Assembly (NCBI RefSeq): GCF_000379665.1
Contig: NZ_KB903359.1
Coordinates: 1,143,280-1,207,279 of the forward strand
DNA length: 64,000 nt
Direction: 5' to 3'
Source of the DNA: Butyricimonas synergistica DSM 23225
Lineage (GTDB): Bacteria > Bacteroidota > Bacteroidia > Bacteroidales > Marinifilaceae
Shown: positions 42,589-50,581 of the stretch, one piece after another
Layout of the letters: the number at the start of each line of letters is the position of its first letter
Numbering within the stretch: the stretch's first letter is position 1
Program-made: the position numbers and the translations under genes
The notes under the pieces: model-generated
What the model saw: the letters and a program-made list of their open reading frames with translations, nothing else
Database searches by the model: none
Told to the model about the DNA's origin: nothing

Positions 42589-43758
42589 TTAGTTACCCGG
42601 TTCCCGGTATTCCTCCACCCGCACTTCTCTTCCCTGTATCAAGAACCTGACTTTGTGGGTTTTCTCTATCTTCATTAATAGATCCCGGATATGCTCGTAA
42701 CGTTTCATCTCGACCGAAAATCGCGATTTCTTCAACTCCTCATTACCAAAGGTCACGTTCACGTCATACCATTGGGACAATCGCTCCATAATTGTCGCCA
42801 GGTCTGCTCCCTCGAAATAGAATATCCCGTCTTTCCACAGGGTGTAATGCTTCACGTCCACCATCCTCGTCACGATCTTCCCATTTTCAGGGAGTACTTC
42901 CGCCTGCACGTTAGGAAGCATCAGCACGGATTCATCCCTGTACGTCAGACATACCCGTCCCTCCACCAGCGTAGCCACCATCCGTCCACGGTAAGTCGTC
43001 ACGTTGAAACTCGTACCCAGCACCCTCAGATCGGCGCCGTTCGCGAGCACGTGGAAAGGGGCTGTCGCATCCTTCATCACCTCAAAATACCCTTCTCCCT
43101 CCAGCTTTACCTCGCGCCGGTTTCCCTTGAAGCGCAAGGGGAAATGCAACTTGGATTCCGAGTTTAACCACACCCGCGTACCGTCCGGCAATTCCAGGAA
43201 GAATTCCCCCCCGCGGGGCACCACCAACGTGTTATATTTTTCCGCTGTCGAGGAATCCGCCTGCTGCCGGTACACCACCTTCTCCCCGGCTGCCGACACC
43301 ACGCTTCCCCCCGTGTCCACTTGAAGCCCCTTCTCGTCCCACAACTCCACCGATTGCCCGTTAGCCAGTATCAGCAAGGCTTTTCCCCCGCCGGGAACGA
43401 TCTCCGTGTCCTCCGTCCGGGACAACCTGCCCTCCCCGTCCCCGGAGAACCACAGCCATCCCGCCACACACAAGGGCAACACCAGCATCGCCGCGTACCT
43501 CGCCACGGTGCGCCATACCAAACGCCGCCCGTAATGCTTCCGCTCAAACCGCTGCCACTCGCCTTTCACCATCTCCTTCCCAGCACGCTCTTCCCGTGAC
43601 AGGATATACGCCCTCGCCTCGCGATACTCCTCCTCGTACCGGGGCGACTCCTGCCGCCACCGTTCCAGCAAAGCACGTTCCCCCTCGTCGAGAGTCCCGG
43701 CGATTTCCCCGGCTATCCAGCGGGCCACGTCAAAACGTTTTTTCAACAAATCAGTCAT
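42589..43758 (-). CDS. FecR-family anti-sigma factor
   Basis: This 389-residue inner-membrane regulator has an N-terminal cytoplasmic part (residues 1-80) that would hold the sigma factor and one transmembrane helix (RYAAMLVLPLCVAGWLWF). The periplasmic FecR domain carries GEFFLELPDGTRVWLNSESKLHFP and LEGEGYFEVMKDATAPF, followed by a C-terminal DUF4974 domain that contacts the STN domain of SusC. It lies 65 bases after the ECF sigma gene and belongs to the same signalling unit. Confidence 0.95.
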   Translation of the reverse strand: MTDLLKKRFDVARWIAGEIAGTLDEGERALLERWRQESPRYEEEYREARAYILSREERAGKEMVKGEWQRFERKHYGRRLVWRTVARYAAMLVLPLCVAGWLWFSGDGEGRLSRTEDTEIVPGGGKALLILANGQSVELWDEKGLQVDTGGSVVSAAGEKVVYRQQADSSTAEKYNTLVVPRGGEFFLELPDGTRVWLNSESKLHFPLRFKGNRREVKLEGEGYFEVMKDATAPFHVLANGADLRVLGTSFNVTTYRGRMVATLVEGRVCLTYRDESVLMLPNVQAEVLPENGKIVTRMVDVKHYTLWKDGIFYFEGADLATIMERLSQWYDVNVTFGNEELKKSRFSVEMKRYEHIRDLLMKIEKTHKVRFLIQGREVRVEEYREPGN

Positions 43759-43823
43759 TCCTTCCGGTTTATGGTTTTATATAGAAGACGATCGAGAGAA
43801 AAAAGTGGGTGAGTGGGAGATAA

Positions 43824-44357
43824 TTATTTTTCCATCAAAACGAGAAGAATCATCAAAATATCTTTGGAAAGCAACTTCCGTAATGCCACGTAAGCACTCT
43901 TTTTCAATGACTTCACCGTGTTGACGGAAATATGCAACGCCTCGGCAACTTCCGAGTTATTATTCCCTTTCAGGTTCAAGAGGATGATAGAGCGGGATTG
44001 TGCGGGCAACTTGTCAATTGCCTCGTACAGGATGCGGAACGTTTCCTGCCGGGTGACTTCTTTCAGGAAATCACCATCCTCCGCATCTTCTTCATCCAGA
44101 TGAGCCTTGTAGCGTTCCCTGATCCGCTGGTGCTTGCAATGGTCGAGGTAAATATTGCGGGCAACCGTGTACACGAAAGCCTTCGCATTCTCCACCGTCT
44201 CGAATTCCTCCCGGTGCTCGAATACCCGCGTGAAAGCCTCCTGCGCAAAATCACGAGCCAGCTCGCTCTCCCCGGTGTACCGCCGCAACAAGGTGTACAC
44301 GGGAAGAAAGAAACTCTCGAAGAAAGCCTTAAACTCTTTATGCGATACTATTGCCAT
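43824..44357 (-). CDS. ECF RNA polymerase sigma-70 factor
   Basis: This 177-residue sigma factor has region 2 (residues 25-90: ARDFAQEAFTRVFEHREEF...VYTVARNIYLDHCKHQ) and region 4 (residues 115-165: IDKLPAQSRSIILLNLKGNNNSEVAEALHISVNTVKSLKKSA). It would turn on the SusC/SusD operon when freed from FecR. The -7 box at 44380-44387 drives it. This trio of sigma, anti-sigma and SusC with STN is standard in Bacteroidota. Confidence 0.96.
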   Translation of the reverse strand: MAIVSHKEFKAFFESFFLPVYTLLRRYTGESELARDFAQEAFTRVFEHREEFETVENAKAFVYTVARNIYLDHCKHQRIRERYKAHLDEEDAEDGDFLKEVTRQETFRILYEAIDKLPAQSRSIILLNLKGNNNSEVAEALHISVNTVKSLKKSAYVALRKLLSKDILMILLVLMEK

Positions 44358-44379
44358 AACAAAATCAATTGCACTTTTG

Positions 44380-44387
44380 CAAATTTA
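44380..44387 (-). promoter_or_regulatory. -7 box of the ECF sigma gene
   Basis: TAAATTTG on the minus strand (TAnnTTTG consensus), 23 bases before the ATG. The phased repeat at 44401-44442 lies where the -33 region would be. Confidence 0.65.
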
Positions 44388-44400
44388 CACATTTCTATTG

Positions 44401-44442
44401 AAGTTTAAAGTTTAGAGTTTAAAATTTAAAGTTACTCTAAAC
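44401..44442. repeat. 7-base phased repeat between the ECF and SUI1 genes
   Basis: Five units in 7-base steps (AAGTTTA, AAGTTTA, GAGTTTA, AAATTTA, AAGTTAC) are followed by an inverted TCTAAAC. It sits between the -7 boxes of two divergent genes, so it overlaps the -33 regions of both. Confidence 0.75.
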
Positions 44443-44457
44443 TTCCCGATAATTTTC

Positions 44458-44465
44458 TATTTTTG
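44458..44465 (+). promoter_or_regulatory. -7 box of the SUI1 gene
   Basis: TATTTTTG (TAnnTTTG consensus), 25 bases before the ATG. Confidence 0.6.
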
Positions 44466-44490
44466 TCTTCACGAAACAATTTACACGACC

Positions 44491-44829
44491 ATGAGCAATA
44501 AAAACGACAAGAAAGGACGAGTGAACGTGGTGTACTCCACGAACCCGGATTTCCGGTATGAGTATGACGGGGAGGATGAAGTGGAAACCCTCACCCCGGA
44601 GAAACAGAACCTGCGAGTGACGCTCGACACCAAGCAGCGCAAGGGAAAAACGGTGACCCTTGTGCAAGGTTTCGTGGGAACGGAAGACGACCTGAAGGAA
44701 CTTTCCAAGTTGCTGAAAAACAAATGCGGCGTGGGCGGGTCGGTCAAGGACGGGGAAATCATCATGCAAGGCGAACTGAAAGAAAAGATTCTAGCCATCC
44801 TCCGAGACAATAAATACAGGGCGAGATAA
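44491..44829 (+). CDS. SUI1/YciH-family translation initiation factor
   Basis: This 112-residue protein has an eIF1/SUI1 domain at the C-terminus (residues 40-108: LRVTLDTKQRKGKTVTLVQGF, then LLKNKCGVGGSVKDGEIIMQGEL and a helix). Bacterial YciH homologues influence initiation fidelity. The N-terminal 35 residues are polar and charged. Its TAA overlaps an ATG of the degenerate sigma-54 activator downstream, but that neighbour is broken, so the overlap means little. The -7 box lies just upstream. Confidence 0.93.
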   Translation: MSNKNDKKGRVNVVYSTNPDFRYEYDGEDEVETLTPEKQNLRVTLDTKQRKGKTVTLVQGFVGTEDDLKELSKLLKNKCGVGGSVKDGEIIMQGELKEKILAILRDNKYRAR

Positions 44830-45398
44830 TGCCGTTTCGATATGTATTCGGGCACAAGGCGGGTTCGTTCACGGGAGCCGTGAAGGACAAAAAGGGATTG
44901 TTCGAGGTAGCCTACAACGGGACAATCTTCTTAGACGAGATCGGGGAAATGGCTTACGAGTTGCAGGCGAAACTGCTATGCGTACTCGAAACTGGGGAAT
45001 ATATCAAGATTGGCGACACGCGTCCCGCAAAAGTGAACACGCGCATCATCTCCGCCACCAACCGGGATTTAAAGAAAGAAGTGGAAGCGGGACATTTCCG
45101 GGAAGACTTGTACTGCCGCCGCTACGGGAGCGCAAAGACGACATCGAGATTCTAGCACGGGTATTCGTGCAACATTTCTCCTGCCAACTAGGAAAAACCG
45201 TGGAAGGCATGACGCCCGAGTTCCTCGATTCCCTCAAGACTGCCAGGTGACTCCCCCGGGTTCGAGCTTGCCGCTGTTGAAAAACGCCACATCGCACGTG
45301 TACTCCAACACACCCGCAGTAACAAAACAGAAGCATCGCACCTCTTGAAAATCGGGCTAACCACGCTGTATCGAAAGATCGAGGAATATAGACTGTAA
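44829..45398 (+). pseudogene. Remnant of a sigma-54-dependent response regulator (NtrC type)
   Basis: The remains of an NtrC-type activator lie in three frames. The first piece holds the GHKAGSFTGA loop (sigma-54 contact), FLDEIGEM and TRIISATNRDLKKEVEAGHFREDLY. A frameshift near 45115 moves to PPLRERKDDIEILARVF, which stops at 45250. A final piece to 45398 encodes the Fis-type HTH (VEKRHIARVLQHTRSNKTEA...LYRKIEEYRL). The receiver domain, Walker A loop and the PGNVREL region are absent. At least one frameshift, one stop and two deletions make it non-functional. Confidence 0.85.
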
Positions 45399-45439
45399 AA
45401 AGAATTTATTAATTTTAGATTAGCAAGATTTTAAATCAA

Positions 45440-46252
45440 TCAATTGTTCCAGACAAAGCAACCGGGGAAGTACTCGCCAACGTCGACAGGATTCTTGAAC
45501 AGAGCGTAAACGGCAGAGCCACTACCAGTCATGGCAACATAGAGAGCCCCGAGGGAGCGGAGTTTATCTTTGACCTCCCCGATTTCCGGCACACGAGGAA
45601 TGACGGATGCTTCAAAGTCATTCGCAACCACGCCTTCCCACGCGGACACGGGCAATTTGCCGATCTCCCGCAAGTCGAATGCGGCGGGACGGGGCTCGAT
45701 ACCCCGGTAGGCTTCCGGCGTGGAAACTCCCCGGTCAGGCTTGACGAGTACCATCGAGTATGCCGATAATGACAAATCGACGGGTTCCATCAGTTCCCCT
45801 TTCCCAAAAGCGAAAACAGGTCGGTTCTGTACGAAAAAAGCGCAATCGCTACCCAGTTGTGCGGCATACGCCATCAGTTGCCCCTCGCTCAACCCGAGCG
45901 AAAACAATCGATTTAATCCCACCAGCATAAAAGCAGCATCAGCAGAGCCTCCCCCCAATCCAGCACCGTAAGGAATCACCTTGTGCAAGTGCACGTCCAC
46001 GGCAGGCAAGTCATGCTCCTCCGCCAGCAAGTGGTACGCCCGCGTAACCAGATTCTTCTCCGGGGCACAATCGATGGCTATCCCCGTCGCAGCGAAAGAA
46101 CAATGCCCCCGGCTACCGCCAACGGCATGAATCTCAAGAATGTCGTGCAAATCTATCGGGTAAAACACAGTTTCCAGGTTGTGAAAACCGTCCGGTCGCT
46201 TTTCCGTGACGAAAAGCCCTATATTGATTTTGGCGTTAGGGAACAGTACCAT
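45440..46252 (-). CDS. ispE: 4-diphosphocytidyl-2-C-methyl-D-erythritol kinase
   Basis: This 270-residue GHMP kinase of the MEP isoprenoid pathway phosphorylates the 2-hydroxyl of CDP-ME. The P-loop is PYGAGLGGGSADAA near residue 90; NAKINIGLFVTEKRPDGFHNLET at the N-terminus and the C-terminal MTGSGSAVYALF glycine loop are typical. The length is slightly under the usual 280-290. It is monocistronic, with its -7 box back-to-back with that of the PAP2 gene. Confidence 0.95.
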   Translation of the reverse strand: MVLFPNAKINIGLFVTEKRPDGFHNLETVFYPIDLHDILEIHAVGGSRGHCSFAATGIAIDCAPEKNLVTRAYHLLAEEHDLPAVDVHLHKVIPYGAGLGGGSADAAFMLVGLNRLFSLGLSEGQLMAYAAQLGSDCAFFVQNRPVFAFGKGELMEPVDLSLSAYSMVLVKPDRGVSTPEAYRGIEPRPAAFDLREIGKLPVSAWEGVVANDFEASVIPRVPEIGEVKDKLRSLGALYVAMTGSGSAVYALFKNPVDVGEYFPGCFVWNN

Positions 46253-46297
46253 GGGAAAATTAAAAGTTAAAAATAAAAAACTACAAACTCACTTCGG

Positions 46298-46305
46298 CAA
46301 ATGTA
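46298..46305 (-). promoter_or_regulatory. -7 box of ispE
   Basis: TACATTTG on the minus strand (TAnnTTTG consensus), 46 bases before the ATG. It forms one half of an inverted repeat with the box at 46317-46324. Confidence 0.65.
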
Positions 46306-46316
46306 GCATTTTTCAG

Positions 46317-46324
46317 TACATTTG
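46317..46324 (+). promoter_or_regulatory. -7 box of the PAP2 gene
   Basis: TACATTTG (TAnnTTTG consensus), 32 bases before the ATG. Its -33 region overlaps the ispE -7 box, so the two promoters probably exclude each other. Confidence 0.65.
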
Positions 46325-46356
46325 CCAAAATAAGCTATTATATAAAATTCCGTGCC

Positions 46357-47061
46357 ATGTTAGAATCATTGCAATCACTAGACCAGACTATTTTCCTCGC
46401 GTTAAACGCCCTGCACACGCCTTACCTCGATTCGTTCATGTATATATTTACCGGCAAACTGGTATGGATACCCTTGTACGCCTCGATCCTGTTCGTGCTG
46501 TGGCGTAATTTCAACCCGCGGATGGCGATTTTTACCGCGGTGATATTCGGTCTGCTTATCGTGATTGCCGACCAGACGTGCAGCTCGATACTGCGCCCGA
46601 TATTCGAACGCCCCCGCCCCTCCCGCAACCCGGAGATCGCGGACATCGTGCATCTCGTGAACGACCGCCGGGGAGGCAAATTCGGCTTCCCCTCTTGCCA
46701 CGCCGCCAACACTTTCGCGTTGGCTTGCTTCATGATGCTGTTGTTCAAGAACAGGGCCGTCACGACATTCTTCATGCTTTGGGCTATCGTCACCTGCTAC
46801 ACCCGCATCTACGTGGGAGTACATTACCCCGGCGACCTGCTATTCGGTACGGTGGTAGGGTTCGCGGCAGGATTCGCCACTTACGGCATTTACCGCCTCT
46901 GCCTCCGGGTGAACGGCATAGCCTCCGCCTTGGACTACCGGAAAGACAGGGCTCTCGTGAAACGCCCGCTCGGCATAAAATACACGTCGGTCATCATCTA
47001 CACGGGAGTGCTCACGATCGCTTGCTTCGCGGTCTATTGTATCTGGTGGAAAGCGTATTAA
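46357..47061 (+). CDS. PAP2-family membrane phosphatase
   Basis: This 234-residue integral membrane phosphatase has about six hydrophobic segments. The three PAP2 motifs are present: RPIFERPRPS (KxxxxxxRP), PSCHAANTF (PSGH, with Cys in place of Gly) and RIYVGVHYPGD (SRxxxxxHxxxD). Members remove phosphate from phosphatidate, undecaprenyl pyrophosphate or lipid A. The substrate is not clear. An odd point is the Ser-Cys-His of motif 2 where the third residue is usually Gly. It is convergent with the small calycin-like gene. Confidence 0.9.
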   Translation: MLESLQSLDQTIFLALNALHTPYLDSFMYIFTGKLVWIPLYASILFVLWRNFNPRMAIFTAVIFGLLIVIADQTCSSILRPIFERPRPSRNPEIADIVHLVNDRRGGKFGFPSCHAANTFALACFMMLLFKNRAVTTFFMLWAIVTCYTRIYVGVHYPGDLLFGTVVGFAAGFATYGIYRLCLRVNGIASALDYRKDRALVKRPLGIKYTSVIIYTGVLTIACFAVYCIWWKAY

Positions 47062-47068
47062 TTTTGAT

Positions 47069-47581
47069 TCAATTATCCTTTTTCTTTCCTTTAAACATCA
47101 CCTTCGGCTCAATCACGAAGGGAATAATGACTAGAGTAGCGTTTAATTCCAGTTCCATGTCTTTCATTTTTCCAGAATGGGAATAAGAAAACTTCTGTCC
47201 ACCGTAATCTATTTCCCCGTCGCCCGACAAGTTATACATCCCGTCGAGCTGCGTCACGCCACACGACACGGGTTTTAACTCAATTCCCTTGACGGGCATT
47301 TGAAACCCCACGAGTTCGATAGACACTTTGCCCGCCTCGCCAGCCTTAATCGCCACGGTACAAGGCATAGGCCCGCCCGGTACAAGGGAATTACCCTCGG
47401 CATCTTTCGCCATAGACTTGATTTTCTCGGGAATATCCAGCGTTGCTTCGCCCTCGTAGACCCCAAGCAAAGCGATCATATCACAGACGACCTCTCCTTT
47501 CTTCCCGGGATAGAAAATAACAGCAATCAAAGCCACAAAAGCCAACACACCCACGAAAATGATTATTTTCTTCTTCATCAT
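47069..47581 (-). CDS. Membrane-anchored calycin-like domain protein
   Basis: This 170-residue protein has a single N-terminal hydrophobic helix (KIIIFVGVLAFVALIAVIF) and a beta-rich periplasmic or cytoplasmic domain (LGVYEGEATLDIPEKI, GEIDYGGQKFSYSHSGKMKD, ATLVIIPFVI). The pattern is like the Bacteroidota calycin-like family (beta-barrel, ligand binding), but this is only a resemblance. Starts at 47599, 47581 and 47578 are possible; 47581 is chosen. Its start overlaps the end of the subtilase gene, so the two are coupled. Confidence 0.6.
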   Translation of the reverse strand: MMKKKIIIFVGVLAFVALIAVIFYPGKKGEVVCDMIALLGVYEGEATLDIPEKIKSMAKDAEGNSLVPGGPMPCTVAIKAGEAGKVSIELVGFQMPVKGIELKPVSCGVTQLDGMYNLSGDGEIDYGGQKFSYSHSGKMKDMELELNATLVIIPFVIEPKVMFKGKKKDN

Positions 47582-47582
47582 C

Positions 47583-49214
47583 TTACTTTTTGTTTTCACA
47601 CAACTTTTCAGCCAATTTCACGGACTCCAAAGCATTCAAAATTCCTCCCGATGCACATAAATCCTCGAAATACACCTTCTCCTTGCCCAACACGCAAATT
47701 CCTGCCGGGCGGGAAACCTCCACCCCTCGCCTAGAAGTCACGCCATCCAGCAAAACCCCTTTCAACTCCTTCACGGTCAACCCCGGGAAATAATTCCAGA
47801 TCAACGCCGCGACCCCGGCAACCACGGGAGCTGCCATGCTCGTTCCGGTAAAATCCTTATACCCGTTGCCCGTTATCGTCGAATAGATAATACCTCCTTG
47901 GGCAAACAAGTCGACCTCATCTTTCCCGAAATTAGAACTCATCACGGGCATCCCATCTGCGTAAGAATTACCCACGTTAATCAAATTCTTCACGGCCTTT
48001 CCCTTACTCGAATAGCGGGTCGGGTAATCATAAGCATGATCCGTGCAGCGACCGTTATTCCCGGCAGCATGAACAACCAACACCCCCCTCTTCTCCGCAA
48101 ACCGAAGAGCCGCATCCAACCATTCCCTGTGCATCGAAACAGAACGTCCCAAACTGATATTAATAATATTAGCCCCGTTCTCCACCGCGTACCTGATCGC
48201 CGAAGCGACATCCTTGTCGTACTCATCGCCTCCATCCGCGCACACGCGCAAACTCATCAACCGCACATCAGCCACCCCGTCCACGCCCACGCCATTGTCC
48301 CGCGTGGCACCAATAATCCCCGCCACGTGAGAACCGTGATCGTGAGGGGTCATCGTGGCGTTACCGTAAAAGCGGTCCTTGACATCATTCAAGTCATCCC
48401 CCACGTTTTTCCTTCCATCAGCCTCATAAGCCCGGAGTTTCGCACTATAACGTCCCTCGAAAGTTTTCAACAGCGTATGCCGCAAATTCAACATCTGTTC
48501 CCAATTATTCCGCGGGGAATATTTCCATCGGTCAAGATAATATTCAAACGCCCTCTTCTCCAGCCTGCATTCCAACTTCTCACCCAAAGCGACAAAATGC
48601 TCCTTTTCCAACTCCACCCCGGGATACATCTCCTTCAACCGCCGATCGAACCCATCCATCAGCTCTGAATAAGTCTTCACGTTCATATAAATATTATACG
48701 CGTCAGCCAATTCAGACACCTTGGGCAATTCATTCACGTAATAATGATAAAGACTCTTCTCCCGCTTTGACAAGCGACTCGTGTCCACCCCGTCGAAACG
48801 CTCCCTCAGGTACATATAATACCGGTCCGCTTCCGCCGATATCGTCTTCACCGAACCGCCGTCAGGGGTCCCCAAAAAATTCCATCCATGCACGTCATCC
48901 ACGTACCCGTTCCCGTCATCATCCACTCCGTTGCCCGGGATCTCCCCCTCGTTCACCCACAAGCTTTCCCGCAAATCCTCGTGCGTGATATCCATTCCCC
49001 CGTCTATCACGGCCACCACAACACGTCGTTTCGGCTCACGCCCTTTCAAATACTCGTAAGCATCATACACGGCTGCCCCGTACACCCCATCTTTTTCGAA
49101 AGACCTTAAATGCCAATCACGAGGCAAATTTTTCTTCGACCAAGCCTTTTCCTGCCCTTGCACCATCCCGCACAAACACGTGCAACAAATCAACATTACA
49201 TACCAATTCTTCAT
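47583..49214 (-). CDS. Subtilisin-like serine protease (S8) with a large insertion
   Basis: This 543-residue exported protease has a signal peptide (residues 1-20, ending MVQG). The catalytic triad is Asp71 (AVIDGGMD), His293 (HDHGSHVAG) and Ser459 (GTSMAAPVVAG), with Asn385 in AAGNNG for the oxyanion hole. The Asp-to-His spacing is about 220 residues, where subtilisins have about 30, so there is an insertion of roughly 190 residues containing long helices (EADRYYMYLRERF, LRHTLLKTFEGRY). A Ca-binding-like GVDDDGNGYVDDVHGW lies in it. It is coupled to the calycin-like gene. Confidence 0.9.
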   Translation of the reverse strand: MKNWYVMLICCTCLCGMVQGQEKAWSKKNLPRDWHLRSFEKDGVYGAAVYDAYEYLKGREPKRRVVVAVIDGGMDITHEDLRESLWVNEGEIPGNGVDDDGNGYVDDVHGWNFLGTPDGGSVKTISAEADRYYMYLRERFDGVDTSRLSKREKSLYHYYVNELPKVSELADAYNIYMNVKTYSELMDGFDRRLKEMYPGVELEKEHFVALGEKLECRLEKRAFEYYLDRWKYSPRNNWEQMLNLRHTLLKTFEGRYSAKLRAYEADGRKNVGDDLNDVKDRFYGNATMTPHDHGSHVAGIIGATRDNGVGVDGVADVRLMSLRVCADGGDEYDKDVASAIRYAVENGANIINISLGRSVSMHREWLDAALRFAEKRGVLVVHAAGNNGRCTDHAYDYPTRYSSKGKAVKNLINVGNSYADGMPVMSSNFGKDEVDLFAQGGIIYSTITGNGYKDFTGTSMAAPVVAGVAALIWNYFPGLTVKELKGVLLDGVTSRRGVEVSRPAGICVLGKEKVYFEDLCASGGILNALESVKLAEKLCENKK

Positions 49215-49416
49215 ACAAACACTTTTTTATTCGTTATACTAATTATCCATACTTCACTATCCCCATCTGAAAACATAACGAACAAACAGCAAAAACAGGG
49301 TACATCCAAAATCTTTAAATATTATATCAATTTATCACATCGGCACACTTCTTGCATAGTAACCCGAAAAACCGATCTATCGTAGAAGATATTTGAACAG
49401 TAGAAAATAACATAAA

Positions 49417-50409
49417 ATGAAAAAATTGGTACCTAGCAAAATGATAAAGACTTTATGTCTGGGGATTATCTTGGGAACAAGTATTAACAGCATAGCCCAA
49501 ACAACCCCTCCGACCACGGAAAAACTGATCCCTTACGGGGATTTCAACAGTTGGATGGTGCGAATCATCGATGAATCTTTTGTCATCGGGGGAAACACGA
49601 AAGTCCTCTATGAGGTAGCTCCGGTAGATACCATCCGGGGAGACGTCCCTTACAACAGTTCGCCCATGTCGCCCTGGCGAACCTCCAACGTGATGGCAAA
49701 AGTCAGCGGTGTCACGAAATGCAGCATCTCCGTGTTCCCCGAGAAAAGGGACGACGGACAATGTGTCCGGTTGGAAACACTCATGGAAAAATGCAAAGTA
49801 CTGGGAATCGTCAATATCACAGTGCTCGTGCCGGGCACTATCTACCTCGGCGAGATGCTGGAACCAATCAAAGACACGAAAAACCCGCAAAGCAAACTGA
49901 ACGCCGGAATCCCTTTCACGGAAACCCCGAAAGCCATCGTTCTCGACTATAAAATGTTTACCCCGGCAACCGACCACCGGATCAAAGCCACGGGATTCAG
50001 TAAAATAGTAGACGTCCCGGGACGGGACTCCGCCGAGATATACGTTATCCTGCAAAAACGCTGGGAAGACGAGAACGGCAATGTCTTTGCCAAACGTGTC
50101 GGTACCGTGGTAGAACGCATATCGGAAACCAATCCCGACTGGGTGAACAACCACAGGTTGAATATCCTGTACGGCGATGCCTCCGGACAACCGGGCTACA
50201 AACCCTTCATGCAACTGATTCCCAAAGACCAATCCCTCTACTGCATCAACAGCAAAGGAAAATCCGTACCCATCGAGGAAGTAGGCTGGGGAAATGCTGA
50301 CGATAAACCAACCCACCTCGTGTTCCGCGTTTCTTCCAGCTACGGCGAGGCTTACATCGGCACCGTCGGCAATAAATTCTGGGTAGACAACGTGCGACTG
50401 GCATATTAA
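49417..50409 (+). CDS. PCMD-domain exported protein
   Basis: This 330-residue protein has an N-terminal signal peptide (about residues 9-28, ending SIAQ) and a beta-sandwich of the PCMD kind (putative carbohydrate metabolism domain): LIPYGDFNSWMVRI at the start, IVLDYKMFTP in the middle and the closing GTVGNKFWVDNVRLAY. Homologues sit at the cell surface in Bacteroidota. No glycan-handling genes lie beside it, so its role is open. The second Met (residue 9) is an alternative start. Confidence 0.72.
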   Translation: MKKLVPSKMIKTLCLGIILGTSINSIAQTTPPTTEKLIPYGDFNSWMVRIIDESFVIGGNTKVLYEVAPVDTIRGDVPYNSSPMSPWRTSNVMAKVSGVTKCSISVFPEKRDDGQCVRLETLMEKCKVLGIVNITVLVPGTIYLGEMLEPIKDTKNPQSKLNAGIPFTETPKAIVLDYKMFTPATDHRIKATGFSKIVDVPGRDSAEIYVILQKRWEDENGNVFAKRVGTVVERISETNPDWVNNHRLNILYGDASGQPGYKPFMQLIPKDQSLYCINSKGKSVPIEEVGWGNADDKPTHLVFRVSSSYGEAYIGTVGNKFWVDNVRLAY

Positions 50410-50410
50410 T

Positions 50411-50560
50411 CCCTACCCGTCCCCTATCTCTTCTCTACCCGTTCCCTACCTCAAGAAGGTATCACAAACGTATCATGAACGTAACACCATCGCAAATCTA
50501 CGTTTATGATGCGTTCATGATACGTTCATAATACCTTTATGAGGTAGCGTATCTATAGCC
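50411..50560. repeat. 11-base phased repeat with inverted arms
   Basis: The stretch divides into 11-base units. Four C-rich ones come first (CCCTACCCGTC, CCCTATCTCTT, CTCTACCCGTT, CCCTACCTCAA), then GAAGGTATCAC, AAACGTATCAT, GAACGTAACAC, then TACGTTTATGA, TGCGTTCATGA, TACGTTCATAA and TACCTTTATGA. The second and third groups are inverted copies, giving a long imperfect hairpin from CTACCTCA at 50446 to TGAGGTAG at 50547. It fills the gap between two convergent genes and may serve as their terminator. Confidence 0.8.
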
Positions 50561-50581
50561 CAAAGAGCAGGAAAAGAATAA

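Noticed and set aside
44829..45155. Functional small gene downstream of SUI1
   Set aside because: It is an internal piece of a sigma-54 activator with frameshift and stop; it lacks the ATP-binding loop.
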